Under the pieces are notes generated by a model. It had not been told where the DNA came from. It saw only the letters and a list, made by a program, of their open reading frames with translations, and ran no database searches. A stretch of DNA of 33,367 nucleotides, from NCBI GenBank assembly GCA_032718475.1, contig JAUCBJ010004286.1, positions 1 to 33,367 on the forward strand. The letters run 5' to 3'. A program made the translations under genes and the position numbers. This document shows, piece after piece, positions 1 through 11,262 of the stretch (its first letter is position 1; every line of letters starts with the position of its first letter). Origin of the DNA: Nemertoderma westbladi (taxonomy: Eukaryota > Xenacoelomorpha > Nemertodermatida > Nemertodermatidae).

Positions 1-667
1 CTAATTTCGTGTCTAGAGTCTAGGATCTAAGTTCGTGTCTAGAGTCTAGGATATAATTTCGTGTCTAGAGTCTAGGATCTAAGTTCGTGTCTAGAGTCCA
101 GGATCTAATTTCGTGTCTAGAGTCTAGGATCTATGTTCGTGTCTAGAGTCCAGGATCTAATTTCGTGTCTAGAGTCTAGGATCTAAGTTCGTGTCTAGAG
201 TCTAGGATCTAAGTTCATGTCTAGAGTCTAGGATCTAATTTCGTGTCTAGAGTCTAGGATCTATGTTCGTGTCTAGAGTCTAGGATCTAAGTTCGTGTCT
301 AGAGTCTAGGATCTAATTTCGTGTCTAGAGTCTAGGATCTAAGTTCGTGTCTAGAGTCTAGGATCTAATTTCGTGTCTAGAGTCTAGGATCTAAGTTCGT
401 GTCTAGAGTCTAGGATCTAAGTTCATGTCTAGAGTCTAGGATCTAATTTCGTGTCTAGAGTCTAGGATCTAAGTTCGTGTCTAGAGTCTAGGATCTAAGT
501 TCGTGTCTAGAGTCTAGGATCCAATTTCGTGTCTAGAGTCTAGGATCTAATTTCGTGTCTAGAGTCTAGGATCTAAGTTCTCTAATTTCGTGTCTAGAGT
601 CTAGGATCTAATTTCGTGTCTAGAGTCTAGGATCTAAGCTCGACTCTAGAGTCTACGATCTAAGTTA
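1..667. repeat. 26-bp satellite array, cut by the window edge
   Basis: About 25 head-to-tail copies of a 26-bp unit built around GTCTAGAGTCTAGGATCTAA are present. Position 5 of the unit alternates between T and G (ctaatttc / ctaagttc). Rarer variants (ctatg, ttcatg, gtccag) recur in a similar order, which suggests a higher-order repeat of about eight units (208 bp). The last copies, from 570 on, are truncated and diverged. No coding potential is visible. The array continues beyond the left edge. Confidence 0.97.
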
Positions 668-2497
668 TCCTCTTATCTAAGGACAACACGCCTTGCTGAT
701 AACAACACATGACAAACGCCGAGGTTTATGGTACAATTATTGTAATAGCTATAACATGACAAACGCCGAGGTTTATGGTACAATTATTGTAATAACTATA
801 ACATAAATACCACCTGTATCAATCAGTTGATGCTAGTTCTTTAAGAGTTTATAAAAATTATTGTTTAGTTTGATCATAAAAGTATATTGGATTAAATATA
901 TACAGTGAAGCAAGTAAAATTAATAACCTTAGGTACAGTAGCTCATAAAAACTAGTAAGTAAGGTATGAACTTTGATCTAGACGTTCTAACAACAGACCT
1001 ATTGTCTGACTCCCCCCCCATTGTCTACACCCATTCCTGGGCAACCACTCTACTTCGTGTTCCATATTCACTAAACCATCCCTTGCTATTCTCCCAAGTA
1101 ATAAACAAACCAGTAACAAATGATATGAAAAGATAAGTTTTATAGTTTTTTAGAAAAAGTAAAGTAACAAGTAAATTTTCTTCGGCCATTAGGCCAGGGA
1201 TTACGCACAAAGTCTGACGACTTATTTCCAGTCCGGCCCCCCAGAACTTTACTCCCCAGAGGAGAGGAAATTATTTTTAATATATTAATTATATTTATTA
1301 TTTATCTGCCATTAAGGATGCGGCAGAGATGCGCCATGGCTGGTCTCTTTAAAGTATTCGTGCCGAAACGAAAACCGACCTGGGGACCTGGACATATCGA
1401 CTTTGGAGACTCACAAACACTTCCCCCCATCGTTATTTCCATGTTTTAAATAACGGAAAGTAAAATCACGAACACAATGATTGTTCGATATCGGCCTACA
1501 TCAATTGTGATCAAAGTTCGGTCTTCCTTTATGAACGACTATGATTGCTACTGGGTTTCGAGTTGGATACAGAGTAACCTAAGATAATGGTTACCATATG
1601 TGTTACACAACACTTCAGATAGTCCATATTGTTTATATTTCATGGTATTATTATGCTTTAGTACTAAATACTAGCCGTACCGTAGAAAGTCACTTTCAAA
1701 TTACCATTATATTTTGTTAGAAATGATCTGTTTCAATAGTATCTGTTTATATATGATAAATTATTTGCAATAATTATAATTAATTTATATTATATAATAA
1801 TAATTATAATATTATAATTACTATTGTATCTTATTGTCGTATGTTATACAATACCCTCGTTGCTTATCTTTGCAACAATATCGAAACAGGTGCAGCAATT
1901 TTTCGATATTATGAGCGGAAATATTAATAAAAATTATTTTACGATATACGTGAAAGGCAATTAGGCGATAAAGAGGTCTTTCCCTTGTTCTTAAATTTAA
2001 ATTTTAATTTTTCTGGCCCACAGAAAATCTGGCTGGGTAATTTCGATTCTTCTCTGAGTTCTCTCGTTTCGAACGGGTCCCAAAAGTAGAGGCCTAAGCA
2101 AAAGGAAAGGCAATCCTGTAAAGCAGATGTTATTATGATGGTATTATGAGGTAACTGAAAGGTTTCGCCTGTTAAACAACAACTACAGTGCCGTAGGGGT
2201 AGGAGGTATGAGGCACTTCTCAGGTCATGTCTTCCAATCATTGGAGCACCACCCTTAAAAGAAGCAGAATTTAATTCTGAGTCAGAAAATGACCTATATT
2301 TTAAATTTCCTGAAACTATATCCTGAGTCATAGGGGTGACCGTGACGGGATGTCTGGTCCGAATGTTATATATATCTTGCGATGTTATCGGAATGTACTT
2401 AATTCTCGTTAATGGCCTTTCAGTAGTGCTATGGCACTCATTTTGGTCTCATTGGAACCGCAATTACTCGGGTTAGAGACATGTTAGAGACTGCAAC
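668..2497. other. Intergenic, no gene recognised
   Basis: This is AT-rich unique sequence. It contains a two-copy 47-bp direct repeat (707-800, each beginning acatgacaaacgccgagg), a short C-tract near 1013-1020, and an open frame on - at 1939-2331 whose 130-residue translation looks like chance coding with no recognisable domain. I see no RNA gene or promoter here. Confidence 0.6.
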
Positions 2498-5262
2498 CGC
2501 AGACACCCACTGCAACTTACTGTAGAACTCTAGCTAAACCCACCCACCACAGACACCCACTGCAACTTACTGTAGAACTCTAGCTAAACCCACCCACCGC
2601 AGACACCCACTGTAACGAACTGTATAACTCTAGCTAAACCCACCCACCGCAGACACCCACTGGAACTTACTGTAGAACTCTAGCTAAACCCACCCACCGC
2701 AGACAACCACTGCAACTTACTGTAGAACTCTAGCTAAACCCACCCACCGCATCCACCACTGGAACTTACTGTAGAACTCTAGCTAAACAACCCACCACAT
2801 CCACCACTGGAACTTACTGTAGAACTCTAGCTAAACAACCCACCACATCCACCACTGGAACTTACTGTAGAACTCTAGCTAAACCCACCCACCGCATCCA
2901 CCACTGGAACTTACTGTAGAACTCTAGCTAAACAACCCACCACATCCACCACTGGAACTTACTGTAGAACTCTAGCTAAACCCACCCACCGCAGACACCC
3001 ACTGGAACTTACTGTAGAACTCTAGCTAAACCCATCCACCGCATCCACCACTGGAACTTACTGTAGAACTATAGCTAAACCCATCCACCGCATCCACCAC
3101 TGGAACTTACTGTAGAACTATAGCTAAACCCACCCACCGCAGCCACCCGCTGCAACTTACTATAGAACTCTGGCTAAACCCACCCACCGCATCCACCACT
3201 GGAACTTACTGTAGAACTCTAGCTAAACAACCCACCACATCCACCACTGGAACTTACTGTAGAACTCTAGCTAAACCCACCCACCGCAGACACCCACTGG
3301 AACTTACTGTAGAACTCTAGCTAAACCCATCCACCGCATCCACCACTGGAACTTACTGTAGAACTATAGCTAAACCCACCCACCGCAGACACCCACTGGA
3401 ACTTACTGTAGAACTCTAGCTAAACCCACCCACCGCAGACACCCACTGGAACTTACTGTAGAACTCTAGCTAAACCCATCCACCGCATCCACCACTGGAA
3501 CTTACTGTAGAACTATAGCTAAACCCACCCACCGCAGACACCCACTGGAACTTACTGTAGAACTCTAGCTAAACCCACCCACCGCATCCACCACTGAAAT
3601 TTACTGTAGAACTCTAGCTAAACCCACCCACCGCAGACACCCACTGCAACTTACTGTAGAACTCTAGCTAAACCCACCCACCGCAGACACCCACTGTAAC
3701 GAACTGTATAACTCTAGCTAAACCCACCCACCGCAGACACCCACTGGAACTTACTGTGGAACTCTAGATAAACCCACCCACCGCAGACACCCACTGTAAC
3801 GAACTGTATAACTCTAGCTAAACCCACCCACCGCAGACACCCACTGTAACGAACTGTATAACTCTAGCTAAACCCACCCACCGCAGACACCCACTGCAAC
3901 TTACTGTAGAACTCTAGCTAAACCCACCCACCGCAGACACCCACTGGAACTTACTGTAGAACTCTAGCTAAACCCATCCACCGCATCCACCACTGGAACT
4001 TACTGTAGAACTATAGCTAAACCCACCCACCACAGACACCCACTGGAACTTACTGTAGAACTCTAGCTAAACCCACCCACCGCAGACACCCACTGGAACT
4101 TACTGTGGAACTCTAGATAAACCCACCCACCGCAGACACCCACTGTAACGAACTGTATAACTCTAGCTAAACCCACCCACCGCAGACACCCACTGTAACG
4201 AACTGTATAACTCTAGCTAAACCCACCCACCGCAGACACCCACTGCAACTTACTGTAGAACTCTAGCTAAACCCACCCACCGCAGACACCCACTGCAACT
4301 TACTGTAGAACTCTAGCTAAACCCACCCACCGCAGACACCCACTGGAACTTACTGTAGAACTCTAGCTAAACCCATCCACCGCATCCACCACTGGAACTT
4401 ACTGTAGAACTATAGCTAAACCCACCCACCACAGACACCCACTGGAACTTACTGTAGAACTCTAGCTAAACCCACCCACCGCAGACACCCACTGGAACTT
4501 ACTGTGGAACTCTAGATAAACCCACCCACCGCAGACACCCACTGTAACGAACTGTATAACTCTAGCTAAACCCACCCACCGCAGACACCCACTGTAACGA
4601 ACTGTATAACTCTAGCTAAACCCACCCACCGCAGACACCCACTGCAACTTACTGTAGAACTCTAGCTAAACCCACCCACCGCAGACACCCACTGCAACTT
4701 ACTGTAGAACTCTAGCTAAACCCACCCACCGCAGACACCCACTGGAACTTACTGTATAACTCTAGCTAAACCCACCCACCGCAGACACCCACTGCAACTT
4801 ACTGTAGAACTCTAGATAAACCCACCCACCGCAGACACCCACTGCAACTTACTGTAGAACTCTAGATAAACCCACCCACCGCAGACACCCACTGCAACTT
4901 ACTGTAGAACTCTAGATAAACCCACCCACCGCAGACACCTACTGTAACGAACTGTATAACTCTAGCTAAACCCACCCACCGCAGACACCCACTGTAACGA
5001 ACTGTATAACTCTAGCTAAACCCACCCACCGCAGACACCCACTGGAACTTACTATAGAACTCTAGCTAAACCCACCCACCACAGACACCCACTGGAACTT
5101 ACTGTAGAACTCTAGATAAACCCACCCACCGCAGACACCTACTGTAACGAACTGTATAACTCTAGCTAAACCCACCCACCGCAGACACCCACTGCAACTT
5201 ACTGTAGAACTCTAGCTAAACTGACCCACCGCAGCCACCCACTGGAACTTACTGTAGAACTC
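2498..5262. repeat. 50-bp minisatellite, about 55 copies
   Basis: Tandem units of 50 bp (48 bp in a 'cgcatccacc' variant) share the core ACTTACTGTAGAACTCTAGC followed by taaacccacccac. At least four unit types alternate: gcaacttac, ggaacttac, gtaacgaactgtata, and ggaacttactgtgg ending in tagataaa. The ordered block of the last type followed by two gtaacgaac units recurs at about 3740, 4090 and 4500, so recent homogenisation worked on multi-unit blocks. The array ends about 340 bp upstream of the urea transporter start. Confidence 0.97.
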
Positions 5263-5603
5263 ATGATCGCCGTCATGAAATATCTTATTCAATTCAAATA
5301 ATATTTAAATACTGTTTGAGGCTGCAGTATTTTAGAAATTGGTCCGACGGTATTACGTATATTGTAAGGTAGAACAATGTTGCTAATTTATTGTCATGTT
5401 ACCACTTGCTTGAAACATATATAAAAGAAAGCAAAAAATTTTTGGATAAAATATGTTATAAATGGTGAAGGGCTGTTTTATAATTTATATTAGCCCAATA
5501 AAGGTTTCGATTTCGATTCAGTATACACATAATAAATATACTTGGACGAATAAAATAATAATTATCCACGGAAATTAGGAATTATATTGTGTCGTCATTA
5601 GAT
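5263..5603. other. Upstream region of the urea transporter gene
   Basis: This is AT-rich sequence between the minisatellite and the first coding ATG. An in-frame stop (TAA at 5559-5561) bounds the frame upstream of the ATG. A cattag just before the start (ending 5600) could be a splice acceptor from a 5' non-coding exon. No certain TATA box is seen. Confidence 0.4.
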
Positions 5604-8600
5604 ATGGCTAGTGAACACATACGGCGGATGGGTTTCGTGATGTTTACAATGAAACCATTGGACGAATGGCTGGCCAATAAGTCCATTGTATCTCGCTGTA
5701 TATTTGGAATATTGAGGGCCTATGGGCATCCTGTGTTTGTTAATAACCCGTTGTCTGGCTTAATTATATTAGCAGGTGAGGTTATTTATTTCAAATCCTT
5801 CATTTACTTATGATTGGCTGTTAACCTTATCTCATTATATCCATAGCTTTGTTTACTGATTGGCTGTTAACCAATATCAATCTCTATGCGTACTGATTGG
5901 CTGTTAACCAATCACAATCTCTATGCGTACTGATTGGCTGCTAACTAATCTCAAACTCTATGCGTACTGATTGGCTGTTAACCAATCTCAATCTCTATGC
6001 GTACTGATTGGCTGCTAACTAATCTCAATCTCTATGCGTACTGATTGGCTGCTAACTAATCTCAAACTCTTTGCTTACTGATTAGGCATAGATTTATTTA
6101 TACATTATGTAAAAACAATAACAAATACACCAAACAATGTACCGGTATAAAGGTATTGTCCAACATAACATATAGGATTACCCCTAAAGCTTTGCAGCTT
6201 ATTTCCAAGGGGGTCCTTTATGTTACTTGGTTACAAATACAATATTACACTACGCTAACCTAAAACCAATATAAAACGTAATTACACTATGTACATGTAC
6301 AACTTTACCGAGAGCGTGACAATGTCCGACTCAACGATAAAGATGTAATGTACAGAACAATTTATTATAAAACGTAATTACAGTATAAATAGTAAATAAT
6401 TAATAAACTAATAACTTACTGTAGGACTATTGTACCTATTTTTACATTGCACACGGAGATGAGATTTAACTGCAGATTTAAAAGAATGTTGATTATTTAG
6501 GTTTTTAATTTCATTAGGCAGAGCGTTCCAATTTTTTATGCCGTTAAAAAAGAAAGTATCAGATTCAAAGGATTTACAATTCGGGAGGTAGAAGTTTGAA
6601 GCACTAGCTCTGGTACTGTAAGAGTGTGTATCGCGTACTCTGTTGAATTTTTGTTTTAGGTAATTGGGACATTTACCATTATACACTTTATGCACATGGT
6701 TAAGGCGTAGCTGCTTAACTCTACTATCTAAGTTAAGTAGTCCAGATTCAGAAAAGTCATCTGGAGTTAGGTGGTGCCTAGGTTTGTAGTCTTTAATAAA
6801 TCGTACTACTTTATTCTGAGCTACTTGTAATTTACATTTAAGCTGTTTGGTTAAGCCTTCATACCAAGAAGAGCACGCATAGTCCATGTGACACTGTATT
6901 AAAGAAGAGCAAAGTAACTTGCGGGAGTCGGTGTTTAAACTATTTTGGTTTCTGTATAGAAACCTAAGCCTACTGTTAACTTTCGAGAAAATATTTTTCA
7001 CTGTACTTTCTCCTGATAAGCAGTTATCCAATGTGGCGCCTAAATATTTAACTTCCTTTTTATTTTCAATCTTATGTCCATTACTAGTGACTTCAAACTT
7101 AGTTACCTTCTTTAACTTTCTTTTGGAACCAAACAAAATACTTTCAGTTTTACCGTAGTGAATGGATAGCTTATTATCAACCAACCACTCATTACAGGAT
7201 TCTAGGACTGCACTTAACTTTTGGGAAATATGGATAGGATCTTTATGAGAGAAAATAAGAGCACTGTCGTCAGCATATAAAATGAGTTTAAAATCGGGAT
7301 CTATACTACTTATCATATCATTTACATAACATACAAAAAGCAGAGGACCTAATATACTACCTTGCGGTACACCACAGGTAATCTCTTGTACAGTAGACAG
7401 CGATTTGCTAATGACTACAGTTTGACCTTACTTTGCTTACTGATTGGCTGTTAACCATGTTTTCTCTTAGCAACAATTATAAACAATCAGTGGCAGGCGG
7501 TATGCGGATTATTGGCCACTGTTACTGCAGCTGTTGTTGGCATGGTTGCCAGGTTGCCTGGAGTTTACGATGGCAGTGCCTTGTGGAACAGTCTACTCGT
7601 TGGCCTAGTATCCCCTATATTCTCCGGACGGGGTCAATGGTACTGGCCCATGTTGGGAGCTGTGGTCATATTGTCGGTAATAACGTAAGTCAACCCTCAA
7701 CACATTAGTATATTATTAAATTTTACATTTCATATAATATACGAGTATGAAGTCATAAATGTTAGAAATATTAAATTTGTTTTGCTTTTTATATTTCATT
7801 TTCAGCCTCTTTATCCACAACTCTTTTTCCAACCTCCTCCGACGATCTTGCAACCTCCCAGCTCTCAACTTCCCCTTCAATACCGTCACTTTCCTGTTCC
7901 TAGCCGCTGCTTCAACCGTCAATCATCACTATCCACAAATATTTCAGTTACCACGGCAACCGTTTGCTGAAACCGACATCGATTCGATGTCGCTATTTAA
8001 GGGAGTTTTCATTGGAATTGGTGAGTCGTTTGGGATAGTTGAAGCAAATAGATAAATAACAAGATTGCGAGACAATTTCTAATGGATTATTAAGAATTAG
8101 TAACCGATACAACTGAAGATAATACTTCTATTGCTATTGTAAATATTAAATAAATATATGTAATATTTAAATATCTTTTACAGGACAATGTATGGCATTG
8201 ACTAATATCATATCCGCATCATTGGTGGTAGCAGCAATGTTGATATGCAGTCCAGTGGCATGTCTTCTTGCAATATTGGGATCTATTGTTGGAATAATTA
8301 CAGGTTAATCCATAAAATAACTTATATTAATAAAATAATCATAACTGTGTGGTTTGGACAGGTAGAGTGTAGCATAACAATGAATAATAGGTTAGGTAGT
8401 TTGCTTTGTATTTTAGGTTTAGCTATGGCCGGTGACGTTACTGACTTGTATTTTGGAATCTGGGGTTACAATTCAGTACTTGTGGCCATAACAGTTGGAG
8501 GTTTCTGCTACCGTCTTAACTGGAGATCCTTCACTTTGGGTCTACTAGCCGCAAGTATATCGGCAGTATTTGGTGAAGCGTTAAGGAAACTAACTGTAAG

Positions 8601-9320
8601 TTGGAATGAGTGACGTCAAATAGGCGAAGTAGATACCCGAGGAAACACAAAGGAAAAAGGTCACGAGAATGGCAAAATAGACAGGGGAAAGGGAAAAGGC
8701 CGAGGGGTAAACAAAATGGCCAAGAAAAATGGCAAAGGTAAATTAAAAATAAGCAAAGGAAAAAGGCAAATAAAAACCCCCAAGGCAAAAATCTTAGCCG
8801 AAAATTCAAAATGCCGACTTCTAAGCTAGTGCCTCCCCCCCCCAAGTTTTGGTAGTGTTGGGCTGGTTTCAAAACTTTATAAAATTGTTGGTAAGTTTAC
8901 GTTTTCCAAGTTATTAAATATTGAAAAATATATTACTAAAAATGTAAACTGGGAAAAAAAACTGTAAATTGAAGACTGAAAATTGTTAAAAAACACTTTT
9001 GCTTGATACATAGGTAATATCCTAATATCCAATTTAATTAGTCACAATATCTCTAGTCTTACAAACGAATTTATATACAAAAAATAATATATTTACTGCC
9101 AGTTCTGTATAAAATATATTCGGTATATTTTCAGATAATTCCTACACTCGCTTTCCCATTCGCGTTGACTTCCTTTTTGATGCTGAACTTGGAATCCAAG
9201 GAAACCGCCGACTATCAACGACAGCCATTGGATAAACTTAGCTGTATAGAAGATCATTACAGACAGACTGGAGACGAAAACTCAATCAATCCGGCCCCCA
9301 ATGCCCATTCCGATCTGTAA
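5604..9320 (+). CDS. SLC14A: Urea transporter, SLC14 family, six exons
   Basis: This is a membrane channel-type urea transporter. Exons: 5604-5775, 7471-7684, 7806-8020, 8184-8303, 8417-8595 and 9135-9320. All five introns are GT-AG, the phases agree, and the joined length is 1086 nt (361 residues; vertebrate UT-B is about 385-390). The family shows in FVNNPLSGLIIL (residues 45-56), the LWNSLLVGL segment of exon 2, LPALNFPFN in exon 3, FIGIGQ at the exon 3/4 junction, LAILGSIVG in exon 4, YFGIWGYNSVL in exon 5 and IPTLAFPFALTSF in exon 6. The two hydrophobic halves correspond to the family's inverted repeat. The N-terminus is short, and the tail after the last helix is hydrophilic. Aligned by eye to UT-B, several pore residues differ and the second-half NPWTG motif is degenerate. 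Start chosen as the first ATG after the upstream stop. AATAAA lies at 9490-9495. Confidence 0.93.
5811..6083. repeat. 37-bp tandem repeat in urea transporter intron 1
   Basis: Seven units begin tgattggctgttaacc or tgattggctgctaact and repeat about every 37 bp (the first is longer). An eighth unit is interrupted after tgatt by the retrotransposon and resumes at 7446 as ggctgttaacc. That resumed unit runs straight into the exon 2 splice acceptor (tctcttag, ending 7470). Each unit contains an inverted CCAAT box (attgg). Confidence 0.93.
6084..7430 (-). mobile_element. 5'-truncated non-LTR retrotransposon (CR1/Jockey-like)
   Basis: A 1347-bp insertion in minus orientation is bounded by a perfect 15-bp target-site duplication, ctttgcttactgatt, at 6069-6083 and 7431-7445. 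It keeps the 3' half of the reverse-transcriptase ORF, a ~324-bp 3' UTR and an AATAAA about 10 bp from its 3' end; there is no long poly(A). The 5' end is cut inside the RT domain, as expected of incomplete target-primed reverse transcription. The clean duplication and open reading frame suggest a fairly recent insertion. The exact clade (CR1, Rex, Jockey or relative) is uncertain. Confidence 0.93.
6408..7430 (-). pseudogene. Reverse transcriptase C-terminal half (non-LTR ORF2)
   Basis: The open frame runs from the truncation point to a stop at 6408; the first internal ATG is at 7316, but homology begins upstream of it. RT motifs are visible in order: GVPQGSILGPLLF near 7340-7380, then the catalytic LILYADDS near 7260-7280, then the thumb region. 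The C-terminal ~100 residues have the pattern common in CR1/Jockey-type ORF2 (LNHVHKVYNGKCPNYL, then STRAS, then NWNALPNEIKNL). The endonuclease and RT fingers are missing, so it cannot encode a full enzyme. No internal stop is present. It has no host role other than intron filler. Confidence 0.9.
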
Positions 9321-9428
9321 TAATATACCAGGGTATCGGAACTATAATAACTCTAGGTTTTTTTTTACTGAGTTTTTGACACGAGACAATAATTATTAGC
9401 CTGTAGTGGAACAACTGTGATATGGGGC

Positions 9429-9559
9429 GGGGGGGGGGGGGGGATCCAATCTGTCCCGGTAACAGTTAGCATGGTATTCTAACCAAAACAATAAACGAGT
9501 CAATAGAACAGGTTACACGATGTATTTTTTAGAGTAATCTTTGATTCCCCCCCCCCCCC
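9429..9559. other. G15 and C13 homopolymer runs in the urea transporter 3' region
   Basis: A run of 15 G (9429-9443, preceded by ggggc) and a run of 13 C (9547-9559) lie about 105 bp apart, flanking the AATAAA at 9490-9495. In a transcript reading through both, the runs could pair. Run lengths may be affected by sequencing error. Confidence 0.7.
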
Positions 9560-9687
9560 GGCCTCCTTATCTGGTATTATGAAGATCCCAATATTTTCTA
9601 TTCATTGATATTCCGATTTTGTATCCGGATAAAAATATTTAATAACTGAGATAAATGTTGTTCAATATCCAAATTATCCAATATGTA

Positions 9688-9693
9688 TTTATT
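9688..9693 (-). promoter_or_regulatory. Candidate polyadenylation signal of the ISOC2-like gene
   Basis: TTTATT on + reads AATAAA on -, about 130 nt past the stop codon. This places the convergent 3' ends of the two genes within about 200 bp of each other. Confidence 0.45.
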
Positions 9694-9823
9694 TTATAAA
9701 CTATAAATTATTTTAAATTACAAAGAATTTAGAGATGATGTATAAAGTAAACCGAGACACTAGAATATTTGTTTGGCGTGATTCCTGAGTAGACTGCTAC
9801 ATATAGTTACTATGGCAACCTAC

Positions 9824-11262
9824 TCAGGATGTGTTCTCATCCACGCCGGTCAATAACCCCGTGTCCATGGCAACCTCCCCTATAAGTTTCTGAATCTCCT
9901 TGAACTGGGGTCTGGCCGCGTCCCTGACCAGCTGTAGAATGAGACTCTCGCTGGTCGTCACGTAAACCCCGGACTGTCTCATTCGCTCCAAGGCGAACAT
10001 CCGTTCGGTCATACTGCGGGAGGAAACCGCGTCGGCGACCACATGGACCTCGTAACCGCGGTCCACGAGGTCCAAACTCGTCATCAGAATACACGCCTGT
10101 GGAACAAATGATGTATCGCGTGACAACTGGGTTAAAAAAAACGAGGTGGTGCAAAACAGCTTTTAACTTTATTTTATTAAATAAAACTTTTGAGAAATAA
10201 GATCACGTCTGATATCTCTACTTATAGTTATCCTTTTAGTAACATTCCAGGTGACACCAACTGCTGTTAGCGCAGAGGTTCTATATAAATCAAAAGCTAT
10301 TTATTGAGGTTCAACAAAGTGAGGAAGATTTTCTAATCGCGCCGCTCGTGAGAAAAACACTTTACCGCAAACACTACTTCTCGTCTGTTTTATTTATCAA
10401 TATATTTTAATAATTAAGCATTCTTCCTGACTTAATGTAATTGTAAAATTTGATCACATTCGGAGAACGACTTAAGAAGGCATGTACACTTATTTTTTTG
10501 GTTTTGTCGTTTTATTCTACTTAATTTTGTATTATGAAATATAGTTAGTTGGAAATAAGCGATAAAATCTACATGAGGTCAAATTAGCAATACTTTCTTT
10601 GTTACAATATGTTTTGGTTAAAATATTTGAATTAACTGGTGTAACAGTTTATAGTTTAAATCGCGTCGTATTATGAAGTTGGAAGTTAATTGTGACAAAA
10701 TATCACGTCTGTACGTTACGATGACAACTGCAAAAATCCACTTGGTAACATTTTATTGGCAAAATATGTAATTGTATCCACCGTAAAATAATCAGCTGGT
10801 GAGAGGGAACTGCTTAGAGAAACTCTATAAAATATAAACGAATTGAAACTAAATAAATTTAATAATTAATTTTATCGAAATTTATCTAACCTGAGTTTCT
10901 ATTCCACATAATATAACAGATTGGATTTCCTTATTAGTATCCAATTTCTCGATAATTTCCGGTACAGCCATACTAAAGCAAGTCTTTGGAACTCTCAAAA
11001 CGTCATCGGTTAGATTGAGTTCAGGGACTGTGGGACCTAATCCCTTAGGATATTGCTCCGTTGCCAGGGTAACCATGTTGAGTATCCGCGCGGTGTCTAT
11101 AATCCTGTTTGTTGTATTTATAATTTGAGGAAAATATTGGATTGTTTTGCGAAATTTTTCTTGCATATCGCATATTAAAAGGGAGGAGTTCTTTGGTGAT
11201 CGGATTACACCTGTGCGACTTCTGGTAGAAGAGATAGCAGCTTTTACAACATTTGATGACAT
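9824..11262 (-). CDS. ISOC2: ISOC2-like isochorismatase-domain protein, two exons
   Basis: This is a cysteine-hydrolase (isochorismatase-like) fold protein. Exon 1 is 11262-10891 (124 codons, ending in CAG before gttaga). Exon 2 is 10096-9824 (acceptor ccacag, stop TGA). The 794-bp intron is phase 0 and the product is 214 residues; human ISOC2 is about 205. Conserved stretches include [38 protein letters not shown] joined to [19 protein letters not shown] and [10 protein letters not shown]. The family's Asp-Lys-Cys triad maps to D32, K93 and C126; the Cys lies two codons into exon 2. ISOC2 is favoured over ISOC1 by FPQI, CGIETQACI and RMRQSG. Animal ISOC proteins have no settled substrate; mitochondrial or peroxisomal location is reported for relatives, and no clear targeting signal is seen here. 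Confidence 0.95.

Noticed and set aside
1013-1020. Short C-tract as a regulatory site
   Set aside because: Short homopolymers are common here and error-prone. Nothing around it supports a function.
1939-2331. 130-codon open frame on the minus strand
   Set aside because: No recognisable domain, low-complexity C-terminus and no supporting splice or promoter context. It is within chance range for unique sequence.
1-5262. CRISPR-like arrays
   Set aside because: Units are contiguous without unique spacers, and the context is eukaryotic. These are satellites.
7716-8872. Other open frames across the urea transporter
   Set aside because: They are shadows of exons 2-5 or run through introns. The spliced model explains the coding signal.
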